From contig DAIDHX010000194.1 of assembly GCA_027451885.1 (NCBI GenBank), positions 1 through 38,106 on the forward strand: 38,106 nucleotides of DNA, given 5' to 3'. Positions 16,214-24,383 of the stretch are shown piece by piece. Source of the stretch: Planctomycetales bacterium. GTDB taxonomy: Bacteria; Planctomycetota; Planctomycetia; Isosphaerales; Isosphaeraceae. The notes beneath the pieces were generated by a model, which was given only the letters and a program-made list of their open reading frames with translations, did not search any database and had not been told where the DNA came from. Every line of letters starts with the position of its first letter. Position 1 is the stretch's first letter. A program made the translations under genes and the position numbers.

Positions 16214-16831
16214 CCGGGGTTTCGCCAGCTCGGGCGGCAAGACCGCGTCCGGCGCAAGCACGAATGGCTTCTCGCCGGTGACCGACCAGAACAGCTTCGC
16301 GGGCCCCGCGGGATAGTCCGTTCCCTCGACCCAGGTGTGATAGACCTTGCCCCACAGCGTTCGGACCTTCGCGTAGGTCTGTTTTTCCTCCTCGCCGTGC
16401 TGGGTCAGACTCTTGAGCAAGCCAGCATCGATCTCATGCTTATGATCATGCCAGTATGCCTTTTCCTCGGTTGGCATCGCCTGATACGTGGCGTCGTCAA
16501 CCAGGTATTCGATGCCGATCAATTTGGCGTCAGGGCCTGTGCCGTCGTAAAGCACACACTGGTTGAGCCTCTCATTCACCGGCTTGCAGAAGTGGTACGC
16601 AACCTTGGAGACGCCAGGATTTTCCTTGAGCAAGTGTACTCCTGCGAACGCCAGGGGGCAGTGGAGCGCTTCCTCGAGGGGCGCTTTGGGCCCCTTCGCA
16701 GCATGCCCATCCGCACGCACCGCCGCCCCCGCGGAAGCAAACCAGGCACCCACAAAAACCCCGGCGGCCGCCGCGCCCACGAGGGGAATCCAACCGCATA
16801 ACCGAGGTAATCTCAAGCCCGGGTCGCTCAT
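16196..16831 (-). CDS. Secreted DUF1264 (oil-body-associated-protein-like) protein
   Basis: 211 residues. The start is the ATG at 16831, with GGGGG about eight bases upstream. It gives a signal peptide (hydrophobic WIPLVGAAAAGVFVGAWFASAGA) with a likely cleavage after AVRA. The mature part matches DUF1264/OBAP: ALHCPLAFAGVHLL, VAYHFCKPVNERLNQCVLYD, KLIGIEYLVDD, and EEKAYWHDHKHEIDAG, with conserved Cys and His clusters. In plants the family associates with oil bodies; the bacterial role is unknown. The conserved His/Cys residues could bind a metal, but that is speculation. It stands alone, convergent with rpe and divergent from the DUF418 gene. Its last codons lie in a short tandem repeat. The family call is good; no function can be given. 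Confidence 0.85.
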   Translation of the reverse strand: MSDPGLRLPRLCGWIPLVGAAAAGVFVGAWFASAGAAVRADGHAAKGPKAPLEEALHCPLAFAGVHLLKENPGVSKVAYHFCKPVNERLNQCVLYDGTGPDAKLIGIEYLVDDATYQAMPTEEKAYWHDHKHEIDAGLLKSLTQHGEEEKQTYAKVRTLWGKVYHTWVEGTDYPAGPAKLFWSVTGEKPFVLAPDAVLPPELAKPRSAAAR

Positions 16832-16885
16832 CGTGCCATGCCCCCGTCCGTGCTTATCGTGCAAAAGAATCGTCACCCAGGAGAT

Positions 16886-16914
16886 AATGTATTGCTCGTT
16901 GACCATGCAGGCAA
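16886..16914 (-). promoter_or_regulatory. Possible promoter for the DUF1264 gene
   Basis: On the minus strand TTGCCT (16914-16909), a 17-base spacer and TACATT (16891-16886) lie about 55 bases before the ATG at 16831. Each hexamer matches the sigma70 consensus at four of six bases. The surrounding 258-bp divergent region should also hold the DUF418 promoter, for which I see only an isolated TATGAT at 16956-16961. Confidence 0.28.
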
Positions 16915-17089
16915 GACTCTGGCTCAAGGGAACCGAATCGTGAACTGGAATCCCGTATGATTTCGTAGTCCTGGTTGAACGCAATAATTGTGCGGCGGAT
17001 GCGAAAACGCTCCAGGCATGGGGTGGTCCGCGGCGGGAAGCACGTGATTTTCTGCGCCTCACCCATACACAGGGAGCAAGGATCGCGTC

Positions 17090-18499
17090 ATGTCACTGGA
17101 TGTGCGGGACCCAGAATCTTCAGCCGTGGTCCAGACTGACCAGGAGGGGATTGAGCCGGCAGCGCCTGCCGTGGCTGCGCCGCTGCCTGTGGCGGCGGGC
17201 GAGCGCCTGGATTCGGTCGATGCGCTGCGCGGGTTCGCGCTGCTTGGCATCCTGGCGATGAACATTGTCGATTTCGCCTGGCCTGGAGAGGCATACTCGA
17301 ATCCCAGCAGGCTCGGGGGTTTTGGCGGCTTCGAGCGCGGAGTGTGGATCTTTAATCATCTGGTTTTCGAGGCCAAGATGATGACGATCTTCTCGATGCT
17401 CTTTGGCGCGGGGCTGGTTCTCATGGACCAGCGCGCCTGTGCGCGGGGGGCAACGATCCGCGGCGTCTACTTCTCGCGGATTCTCTGGCTGCTGCTCATT
17501 GGTCTCGTGCACGCCTATCTCATCTGGTCGGGCGACATTCTCGTCCTCTACGCCCAGACGGGGTTGTTTCTCTATTTCTTCCGCGCCAGTTCGCCTCGAA
17601 CTCTGATCATCCTGGGTATTTGCGCGTCTTTGGTTTTGGTTCCGATCGTGCTTGGCTTCACGGCTTCGATTGACTACATGAAGGCCGCGGCGCAGCGGGT
17701 TGAAGCGCACCGGCAGGCGGGCGAGTCATCGTCGTGGCTTGATACGAATGCGGCGAAGATGTGGGGCAAGATGCATACGGGATTTGATGAACCCACGCCC
17801 GAGAAGCGGCAGGAAAACTGGAACAAGGAACTCGCCGCGTATCGGGGCGGTTACCTGGGAATCGTCAAGCACCGGGCAGGGCAGCTCATCTGGATGCATA
17901 CGCTGGCCTTTGTCTTTGGGCTGGGATTTCTGGCGGCGTCGCGGATGCTGATCGGCATGGGGCTCATGAAGCTCGGGGTTTTCTCCGCCGCGCGCTCCGA
18001 CGGCTTCTATGCCTGGATGGTCGGCCTCGGGTACGGCATTGGCTTGCCGCTCATGGTCTATGATGCCTACGCGCTCATCCAGCACAGCTTCTCCGGCTGG
18101 TACATGATGCACGGCGGGTTGTTCTACAACACATTCGGGAGCATTGTGGTTGCGCTTGGCCACGTGGGTCTGCTGATGCTCATGATCCGCCATCACGTGC
18201 TGGAGTGGCTCACGCGGCGGCTCGCCGCGGTTGGGCGCATGGCGCTTTCGAACTATCTGACCCACTCGATCGTCTGCACGACGATTTTTTACGGCTACGG
18301 CTTCAACCTTTACGGCCGCATCAGCCGGCCTGCGTCGTTGGGAATCGTCATTGCGATCTGGGTCGCGCAGCTTCTCTACAGCCCGATCTGGCTCAGGTAT
18401 TTCCGGTACGGGCCGGCGGAGTGGCTTTGGCGCTCGCTCACCTACTGGCATCGGCAGCCCTTTCGCAATCAACCCGCCGTGGCTGCTTCGGCGCCATGA
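17090..18499 (+). CDS. DUF418-family polytopic membrane protein
   Basis: 469 residues with about nine to ten hydrophobic segments. After a hydrophilic Ala/Pro-rich N-terminus, LDSVDALRGFALLGILAMNI gives the classic YeiB/DUF418 opening, also found in acyltransferase-like membrane proteins. FEAKMMTIFSMLFGAG and LWLLLIGLVHAYLIWSGDIL follow. The C-terminal DUF418 part carries GRMALSNYLTHSIVCTTIFYG and ends with an aromatic GPAEWLWRSLTYW block. It belongs in the inner membrane; the family is of uncertain function and may transport or modify a small molecule. The start is the ATG at 17090, with AGGGAG and AAGG just upstream. A DUF3472 gene follows 85 bases later on the same strand. Confidence 0.92.
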   Translation: MSLDVRDPESSAVVQTDQEGIEPAAPAVAAPLPVAAGERLDSVDALRGFALLGILAMNIVDFAWPGEAYSNPSRLGGFGGFERGVWIFNHLVFEAKMMTIFSMLFGAGLVLMDQRACARGATIRGVYFSRILWLLLIGLVHAYLIWSGDILVLYAQTGLFLYFFRASSPRTLIILGICASLVLVPIVLGFTASIDYMKAAAQRVEAHRQAGESSSWLDTNAAKMWGKMHTGFDEPTPEKRQENWNKELAAYRGGYLGIVKHRAGQLIWMHTLAFVFGLGFLAASRMLIGMGLMKLGVFSAARSDGFYAWMVGLGYGIGLPLMVYDAYALIQHSFSGWYMMHGGLFYNTFGSIVVALGHVGLLMLMIRHHVLEWLTRRLAAVGRMALSNYLTHSIVCTTIFYGYGFNLYGRISRPASLGIVIAIWVAQLLYSPIWLRYFRYGPAEWLWRSLTYWHRQPFRNQPAVAASAP

Positions 18500-18584
18500 A
18501 AGCTGGAGCATCGCGGCCGGTTCGCGATAACATGGGGCGACCCGGTTTTGATTGGCCGAAGTCCTCAGGTGGATGGTGCTGACG

Positions 18585-19430
18585 ATGCGTTTCCTGACTG
18601 CGATCATCTGCTGGGGATTCGTGGTCCTCGGCGTTGCTTCCGCCGCGGATAAGAGCCTTGAGGGCAAGGCGTGCCGCTCGGTGCATCTGGCGTACGAGGC
18701 GGGCGAGGGTACAGCGTTTTACAACGAAGTGACGGTCGACGAATCCGCTCCCGGTACCTACTTTTGCGTTTGCGGCTGGAACAAGGGCTATTACGGCATC
18801 CAGGAGCTCGGTAACGGCAAGAAGCTCGCCATTTTCTCGGTGTGGGACTCGAACGCGGACGACCCCAAAGCCCTCGCCAGGGAGAAGCGTGTGCAATTGC
18901 TGCACCGTGACCCCAGGGTGCGTGTGGGTCGATTCGGCGGCGAGGGGAGCGGCGGCCAGTCGTTCTTCGACTTCGATTGGAAGAAGGGGGCGACCTATCG
19001 CTTTCTCGTCACGGCCAAAACCAGAGGCGAGCGCACCGAGTTCGCAGGCTATTTCCGCGCTCCCGGCGACCCGGCCTGGACGCACCTGGTGACCTTCTCG
19101 ACCATCACGGGAGGCGCGAAGCTGAGCGGGTATTACGCCTTCGTGGAAGACTTCAAACGCGACGTGGCCTCCGCCAGGATCGTGCGCAGGGCGCATTACT
19201 CAAATGCCTGGGTGAAGACCGTCAAGGACGGTTGGAAGCCGGTCACCCAGGCGCGATTCACCGCCGACAGCAACCCCGTGCTCAACATCGACGCGGGTGT
19301 TGACCAGGGTTCGTTCTTCCTGGCGACGGGGGGCGATACCAAAAACCAGACCACCAGGCTCCGCGAGCGGATGACACTCCCGCAGGACGCAAGGCATGCC
19401 TTGCCCGATACGCTCCCCGCGACTCCCTGA
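18585..19430 (+). CDS. Secreted DUF3472-family protein
   Basis: 281 residues. The ATG at 18585 opens a Sec signal peptide (FLTAIICWGFVVLGVASA); an in-frame ATG at 18573 adds four residues and cannot be excluded. The domain resembles DUF3472 (PF11958): RSVHLAYEAGEGTAFYNEV, PGTYFCVCGWNKGYYGIQEL, KLAIFSVWD, FDFDWKKGATYRFLV, and SGYYAFVEDFKRD. This looks like a beta-sandwich, often found in secreted proteins of Bacteroidota and planctomycetes and presumed to contact carbohydrate. The last 30 or so residues are Arg/Leu/Pro-rich and probably disordered. It lies between the DUF418 gene and the PSCyt block; 292 bases separate it from the latter. Confidence 0.85.
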   Translation: MRFLTAIICWGFVVLGVASAADKSLEGKACRSVHLAYEAGEGTAFYNEVTVDESAPGTYFCVCGWNKGYYGIQELGNGKKLAIFSVWDSNADDPKALAREKRVQLLHRDPRVRVGRFGGEGSGGQSFFDFDWKKGATYRFLVTAKTRGERTEFAGYFRAPGDPAWTHLVTFSTITGGAKLSGYYAFVEDFKRDVASARIVRRAHYSNAWVKTVKDGWKPVTQARFTADSNPVLNIDAGVDQGSFFLATGGDTKNQTTRLRERMTLPQDARHALPDTLPATP

Positions 19431-19508
19431 GAGCGAATCCACGCCAGGCGCAAACCGGTGACGGACCCTCGCGCCGAAGGTGTTCGTTAAACATTTGGTC
19501 GACATCGC

Positions 19509-19538
19509 CTGTCAGCCGCGGGGGCTGGGCGTTATAAT
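19509..19538 (+). promoter_or_regulatory. Likely sigma70-type promoter before the PSCyt-DUF1501 block
   Basis: CTGTCA (19509-19514), an 18-base spacer and a perfect TATAAT (19533-19538) lie about 185 bases upstream of the ATG at 19723, in a region with no supported gene. The AT-rich hexamer stands out against very GC-rich surroundings. The remaining leader (19540-19722) has an open frame but no recognisable protein. This would start transcription of the 19723-26819 genes independently of the DUF3472 gene. Confidence 0.42.
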
Positions 19539-19722
19539 TTGGGGAAAGTGACGCGGTCCGACCCTCCTCTTGCCGAGTGCCTCCCGCCCTGTTCGTGCGG
19601 GCCCGCCAGGGTGCTTCTGGCAAGGGATCGCCCTGCCGGGTGCTGATTCTCCCGGGCGAGTGCGATTCGGGTTTGGAGCGGCCCTGGACCCTGCTTCGAC
19701 GACCGAGCCCACGGTGACGATC

Positions 19723-22700
19723 ATGATCGAGCGGAGGATGGCACTCGGGCTGGCATTTTGGGTCGCGCTGGGGTTGGCATCGGCTGGGCACAGGCCAGCC
19801 GTTGCGGATCCGCCTCGTCCTGGGGCAAGCCACCCCAGGCCCGTCGATTTCGCGCGGGAAATCCGCCCGATCCTGGCCGAGAACTGTTTCGCCTGCCACG
19901 GCCCTGACGACAGGGCACGCAAGGCCAAGCTGCGGCTTGATGTCAAGGAAGGCGCGCTCGCCGCGCTTGGCAGCGGCGATCGGGCGGTCGTGCCCGGCAA
20001 GCCCGATGACAGCACGCTCGTTTTTCGGGTCGAGAGCGACGACGCCGAGCTCCTGATGCCGCCGAAGGCAAGCGGCAAGCAGCTTGCCCCTGATCAGAAA
20101 GCCCTCCTCAGGCGCTGGGTTTCCGAAGGGGCGAAATGGTCGTCGCACTGGGCCTTCGACCCGCCTCGCAAGGCCGATCCTCCCGCCGTGAAAAACGCAA
20201 CCTGGGGGCGGTCGCCTCTGGACCGCTTCATCCTCGCCAGACTGGAAGCCGAGGGGCTTTCTCCCTCCCCCGAGGCCGATCGCGAAACCCTGATCAGGCG
20301 CGTGACCTTCGACCTCACCGGCTTGCCCCCCACGATTGAGGATGTCGATCGCTTCCTCGCCGATCGCGCTCCGGGCGCTTACGAACGCGCGGTCGATCGA
20401 CTGCTCGAGTCGCCGCGTTACGGCGAGCACATGGCACGCTACTGGCTCGACGCCGCGCGCTATGGCGATACGCATGGCCTGCACCTCGATAATTACCGCG
20501 AAATGTGGCCCTATCGCGACTGGGTTGTGCGGGCGTTCAACCGCAACCAGCCCTTCGATCGATTTCTGATCGAGCAGCTCGCGGGCGACCTCCTGCCGAA
20601 CCCGACGCTCGACCAGCTCGTGGCGACCGGTTTCAATCGCTGCCATGTCTCCACGAGCGAGGGGGGCTCGATCGAGGAAGAAGTGTACGTGCGGAACGTG
20701 GTCGACCAGGTCGATACGAATGGCACGGTGCTGCTGGGGCTCACCACTGGCTGTGCCCGTTGCCACGACCACAAGTACGACCCGATCCGCATGAAGGACT
20801 ACTACCAGCTCTTCGCCTTCTTCAACAACATCGACGGCCCCGCGCTCGACGGCAATTCCGCCAAGTGGGCGCCCATCGCGGCCGTGCCCACGATCAAGGA
20901 CAGGCTTGCCATCGTTGCGGCCGACGCCGAGATCGCCGCGCTCAAACGAACGCTGGAGGACGAAACGGCGAAGCTGGCCGCCCGTGCGCCTCTTGCCGCC
21001 GAGCCGGCTGAGTCCGAGATTCCGGCCCGCGCCGATTATGTGTGGATCGACGATGCCGCGCCCCGCGGCGCGAATCCGCAAGGCGACAGCCCCTGGCAGT
21101 TCGTCTCGCGCCCGGATTATCCCGTGAAGAGCGGTTCGGGCGCGCTCAAGCTTACGGCCCAGGGGCGAATGCAGCGCTTCTTTGAGACCGCCGCCGCCAA
21201 GCTTGTCATCGGCGAGGGGGATGCGCTGTTCGCGCACGTTTACATCGATCCGATTCATCCGCCGAAGGAGATCATGCTCCAGTGGCACACCAGGGAAGGC
21301 TGGATGCGGCGGGCTTACTGGGGCGAGAATCGCATCGACTGGGGCAAGGATCAAAGTGTTGAGCGCTTGAGAATGGGTGACTTGCCGCCGACTGGAGAAT
21401 GGGCGCGGCTCGAGATTCCGTGCGCCCGGCTCGCGCTTGCCCCTGGCTCCGTGATCGACGGCTGGGCGTTCACGCAGTTTGACGGAACCGCGTACTGGGA
21501 TGCGGCCGGCCTGCGCACATGGACCCCGCAGCCGGAACAGAAGTACGCCTCCTTTGCGGCGTGGATTCGCGCCCGCAAGGCCGACAAGGGAGCAGGGCTC
21601 TCCGATCCCGACAAGGCGATCCTGGCACTCGAACGCTCGAAGCGCACAGCCGATCAAGTTCGCTCGCTCTACGCGCAGTACCTGAGAACGGGCTCGGCCA
21701 AAACGGCGGCCGCGCTCGAACCAATCGTCGCCAAGCTGAAGGCGGCTGAGGCCAAACGCAAGGCGCTCGACGATCAGGTTGCCACCACGCTGGTCTTCCG
21801 GGAACGGAGCGGCGAGCCGAAGCAGGCCTACATGCTCAAGCGCGGGGAATACGACCAGCGCGGGGACAAGGTTGGCCGCGCGATTCCCGCGTTCTTGCCG
21901 CCGCTGCCCGCGGGTGCGCCTGTGAATCGGCTGGGTTTCGCGGAATGGCTCACCGCGCCCAATCATCCGTTGACGGCCCGAGTGGCCGTGAATCGCCTCT
22001 GGCAGCAGTTTTTCGGCGTGGGTCTGGTGAAGACTGCCGAGGACTTCGGCGCTCAGGGGGAGCCGCCGTCACATCCGGAGCTGCTCGATTTTCTGGCGGT
22101 CGACTTTCGCGAGCACGGTTGGAACATCAAGCGGCTCGTGCGCACCCTTGTGACGAGTGCAGCGTATCGCCAGTCGGCGAAGATCACGCCCGAAAGGCTG
22201 GCGAAGGATCCGGCGAATCGGCTCGTTTCGCGCGGGCCGCGATTCCGGCTCGACGCCGAAATGCTCCGCGATCAGGCCCTGGCGGTGTCAGGGCTTCTGG
22301 TGGAGTCCGTGGGCGGCCCGAGCGTGAAGCCGCCGCAACCGCCGGGGTTGTGGGAAGCAGTTGGTTACTCAGGAAGCAACACCGCCCACTTCCAGCCCGA
22401 CGCGGGACCGGCCAAGGTCCATCGCCGCAGCGTTTATACGTTCTGGAAGCGGACAGCGCCGCCGCCGCAGATGAGCACCTTCGACGCCCCTTCACGCGAA
22501 TCGTGCCAGGTGCGCAGAGAACGCACCAACACACCGCTCCAGGCCCTTTTGCTGCTCAACGAGGAGCAATACATGGAAGCCGCGCGGGGGCTCGCACGGC
22601 GGGCCTGGGCCGAGGGGGGCTCGACGGCGGAGGACAGGCTTGTCTACATGTTCCGGCTGGCGACCGGCCGCCGGCCCGACTCGAGCGAGGCAACCGAGCT

Positions 22701-22863
22701 TGGCCGAACCCTGCGCGACCTGCTCGATCATTACCGCACCCGCAGCGCGGAGGCACGCCAGGTCGCCGGCGAAGGCTCGCCCGGCGATCCGTGCAATTTC
22801 GCGGCCTGGACGCTGCTCGGCAACGCCGTGCTCAATCTCGACTGCGTGATCACGCGCGGCTGA
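19723..22863 (+). CDS. Secreted PSCyt1-DUF1549-DUF1553 protein with a carbohydrate-binding-like insert
   Basis: 1046 residues from the ATG at 19723; an ATG at 19738, directly after GCGGAGG, is also possible. A signal peptide is followed by PSCyt1 with CFACH at 55-59, DUF1549 with [12 protein letters not shown] and [11 protein letters not shown] at about 344-348, then DUF1553 from about 733 ([20 protein letters not shown]). Between them, about 436-603, sits a beta-rich insert ([13 protein letters not shown] to [11 protein letters not shown]) that resembles a jelly-roll carbohydrate-binding module and is unrelated to the LamG insert of the paralogue at 4452. The CxxCH motifs predict covalent c-type haem, so it should be periplasmic or surface-exposed. 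A DUF1501 gene follows after 26 bases, the usual partner arrangement, and a glycosidase-like gene follows that. Biochemical role unknown. Confidence 0.93.
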   Translation: MIERRMALGLAFWVALGLASAGHRPAVADPPRPGASHPRPVDFAREIRPILAENCFACHGPDDRARKAKLRLDVKEGALAALGSGDRAVVPGKPDDSTLVFRVESDDAELLMPPKASGKQLAPDQKALLRRWVSEGAKWSSHWAFDPPRKADPPAVKNATWGRSPLDRFILARLEAEGLSPSPEADRETLIRRVTFDLTGLPPTIEDVDRFLADRAPGAYERAVDRLLESPRYGEHMARYWLDAARYGDTHGLHLDNYREMWPYRDWVVRAFNRNQPFDRFLIEQLAGDLLPNPTLDQLVATGFNRCHVSTSEGGSIEEEVYVRNVVDQVDTNGTVLLGLTTGCARCHDHKYDPIRMKDYYQLFAFFNNIDGPALDGNSAKWAPIAAVPTIKDRLAIVAADAEIAALKRTLEDETAKLAARAPLAAEPAESEIPARADYVWIDDAAPRGANPQGDSPWQFVSRPDYPVKSGSGALKLTAQGRMQRFFETAAAKLVIGEGDALFAHVYIDPIHPPKEIMLQWHTREGWMRRAYWGENRIDWGKDQSVERLRMGDLPPTGEWARLEIPCARLALAPGSVIDGWAFTQFDGTAYWDAAGLRTWTPQPEQKYASFAAWIRARKADKGAGLSDPDKAILALERSKRTADQVRSLYAQYLRTGSAKTAAALEPIVAKLKAAEAKRKALDDQVATTLVFRERSGEPKQAYMLKRGEYDQRGDKVGRAIPAFLPPLPAGAPVNRLGFAEWLTAPNHPLTARVAVNRLWQQFFGVGLVKTAEDFGAQGEPPSHPELLDFLAVDFREHGWNIKRLVRTLVTSAAYRQSAKITPERLAKDPANRLVSRGPRFRLDAEMLRDQALAVSGLLVESVGGPSVKPPQPPGLWEAVGYSGSNTAHFQPDAGPAKVHRRSVYTFWKRTAPPPQMSTFDAPSRESCQVRRERTNTPLQALLLLNEEQYMEAARGLARRAWAEGGSTAEDRLVYMFRLATGRRPDSSEATELGRTLRDLLDHYRTRSAEARQVAGEGSPGDPCNFAAWTLLGNAVLNLDCVITRG

Positions 22864-22889
22864 TCGCGCGAAACCGGAGCGAACCGCCC

Positions 22890-24350
22890 ATGCACCCCTT
22901 CGAAGACCTCGCCGCCGCGATGACCCGCCGCCACTTCCTGGCCGGCTCAGGGCTCTCACTGGGCTCCGCCGCGCTCGCCAGCCTGCTCGGCAGCCAGGCA
23001 CACGCCGGTGGATCCCCACGACCATCCGGAGGCTTGCCCGGCTTGCCCCACTTCGCGCCGAAGGCCAAACGCGCGATCTATTTGCATATGAATGGAGGTC
23101 CATCTCAGATCGATCTCTTCGACTACAAGCCGAAGATGAACGACTGGTTCGACAAGGATCTGCCCGAGTCGGTCCGCAAGGGGCAGCGGCTCACCACCAT
23201 GACCTCCGGCCAGTCGCGATTTCCGATCGCGCCTTCGAAGTACAAGTTCGCGCGCCACGGCAAGGCCGGCACCTGGGTGAGCGAGCTCTTGCCCTGGACA
23301 GCCAGAATCGTCGACGAGATCGCGCTCGTGAAGACGGTCTGGACGGAAGCGATCAACCATGACCCGGCCGTGACCTACATCTGCACTGGCAACCAGCTTC
23401 CGGGACGCCCGAGCCTGGGCTCGTGGCTCTCTTACGGCCTGGGCTCGCTCAACGAGAATCTGCCGGCGTTTGTGGTGATGACTCCCTCCTGGAGCAGCAA
23501 GGTCGACGCCCAGGCGCTTTATAACCGGCTCTGGGGCTCGGGCTGCCTGCCCACGCAATATCAGGGGGTCGCGCTTCGAGCCAAGGGCGATCCGGTGCTC
23601 TTCCTTTCGAATCCAGGCGGGGTCGACGCGCAGGCGCGGAGACGCGTGCTCGACGCCGTCAGCCGGCTCAATCATCACGAGTTCGAGACGCTCGCCGATC
23701 CGGAGACGCAAGCGCGCATCGCCCAGTACGAAATGGCCTTCCGCATGCAGACCTCGGTCCCCGAGCTCACCGATATTTCAAACGAGCCCAGGCACATCCT
23801 TGAGCTCTACGGCCCCGATGTGCACAGGCCTGGTTCGTTCGCGCGGTCGTGCTTGCTGGCGCGGCGGCTGGCCGAGCGCAACGTTCGTTTCACGCAGATC
23901 TTCCATCGCGGCTGGGACCAGCACGGCAACATGGCCGGCGACCTGCCCGCGCAGTGCAAGGACGTCGATCAGGCCACCTACGCGCTCATTGTTGATCTGC
24001 GCCAGCGCGGGCTGCTCGACGACACCCTGGTGATCTGGGGCGGTGAATTCGGGCGCACGATTTACTGCCAGGGCAAGCTCACGCGTGACAATTACGGCCG
24101 CGACCACCATCCCAAGTGCTTCCCGATCTGGATGGCCGGCGGCGGTATCAAGCCCGGCATCGTGCACGGCGAGACGGACGACTTCAGCTACAACGTCGTC
24201 TCCAACCCCGTGCACATTCACGACGTCAACGCCACGATCCTGCACTGTCTGGGGATCGATCATCGCCGGCTGAGCGTGAAGTTCCAGGGGCTTGACCTGC
24301 GCTTGACCGGAGTCGAGGAACATCATCCGGTGAAGGCAATCCTGGCGTAA
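22890..24350 (+). CDS. Tat-exported DUF1501 protein (alkaline phosphatase/sulfatase-like fold)
   Basis: 486 residues. The ATG at 22890 has GGAG about ten bases upstream. A twin-arginine motif ([11 protein letters not shown], Arg13-Arg14) directs folded export. The family's conserved blocks are present: [81 protein letters not shown] and [16 protein letters not shown]. The Asp/His pattern resembles metal ligands of the alkaline-phosphatase superfamily, but no activity is established for the family. It is 26 bases behind the PSCyt gene and 33 bases ahead of the glycosidase-like gene, so co-transcription is likely. DUF1501 proteins normally pair with PSCyt/PSD1 proteins, implying a shared envelope complex or pathway. 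Confidence 0.94.
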   Translation: MHPFEDLAAAMTRRHFLAGSGLSLGSAALASLLGSQAHAGGSPRPSGGLPGLPHFAPKAKRAIYLHMNGGPSQIDLFDYKPKMNDWFDKDLPESVRKGQRLTTMTSGQSRFPIAPSKYKFARHGKAGTWVSELLPWTARIVDEIALVKTVWTEAINHDPAVTYICTGNQLPGRPSLGSWLSYGLGSLNENLPAFVVMTPSWSSKVDAQALYNRLWGSGCLPTQYQGVALRAKGDPVLFLSNPGGVDAQARRRVLDAVSRLNHHEFETLADPETQARIAQYEMAFRMQTSVPELTDISNEPRHILELYGPDVHRPGSFARSCLLARRLAERNVRFTQIFHRGWDQHGNMAGDLPAQCKDVDQATYALIVDLRQRGLLDDTLVIWGGEFGRTIYCQGKLTRDNYGRDHHPKCFPIWMAGGGIKPGIVHGETDDFSYNVVSNPVHIHDVNATILHCLGIDHRRLSVKFQGLDLRLTGVEEHHPVKAILA

Positions 24351-24383
24351 GCGTTTACCATCACCTTGAGAAGGCAACACGCG

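Noticed and set aside
19282-21966. 894-codon minus-strand open frame
   Set aside because: It is antisense to the DUF3472 gene end and the PSCyt gene. The length comes from GC-rich third positions, and the translation is Arg/Gly/His-rich with no motif.
21945-22889. In-frame upstream extension of the DUF1501 gene over the PSCyt gene
   Set aside because: It lies entirely in another frame of the PSCyt coding region; the ATG at 22890 has a ribosome-binding site and a Tat signal directly behind it.
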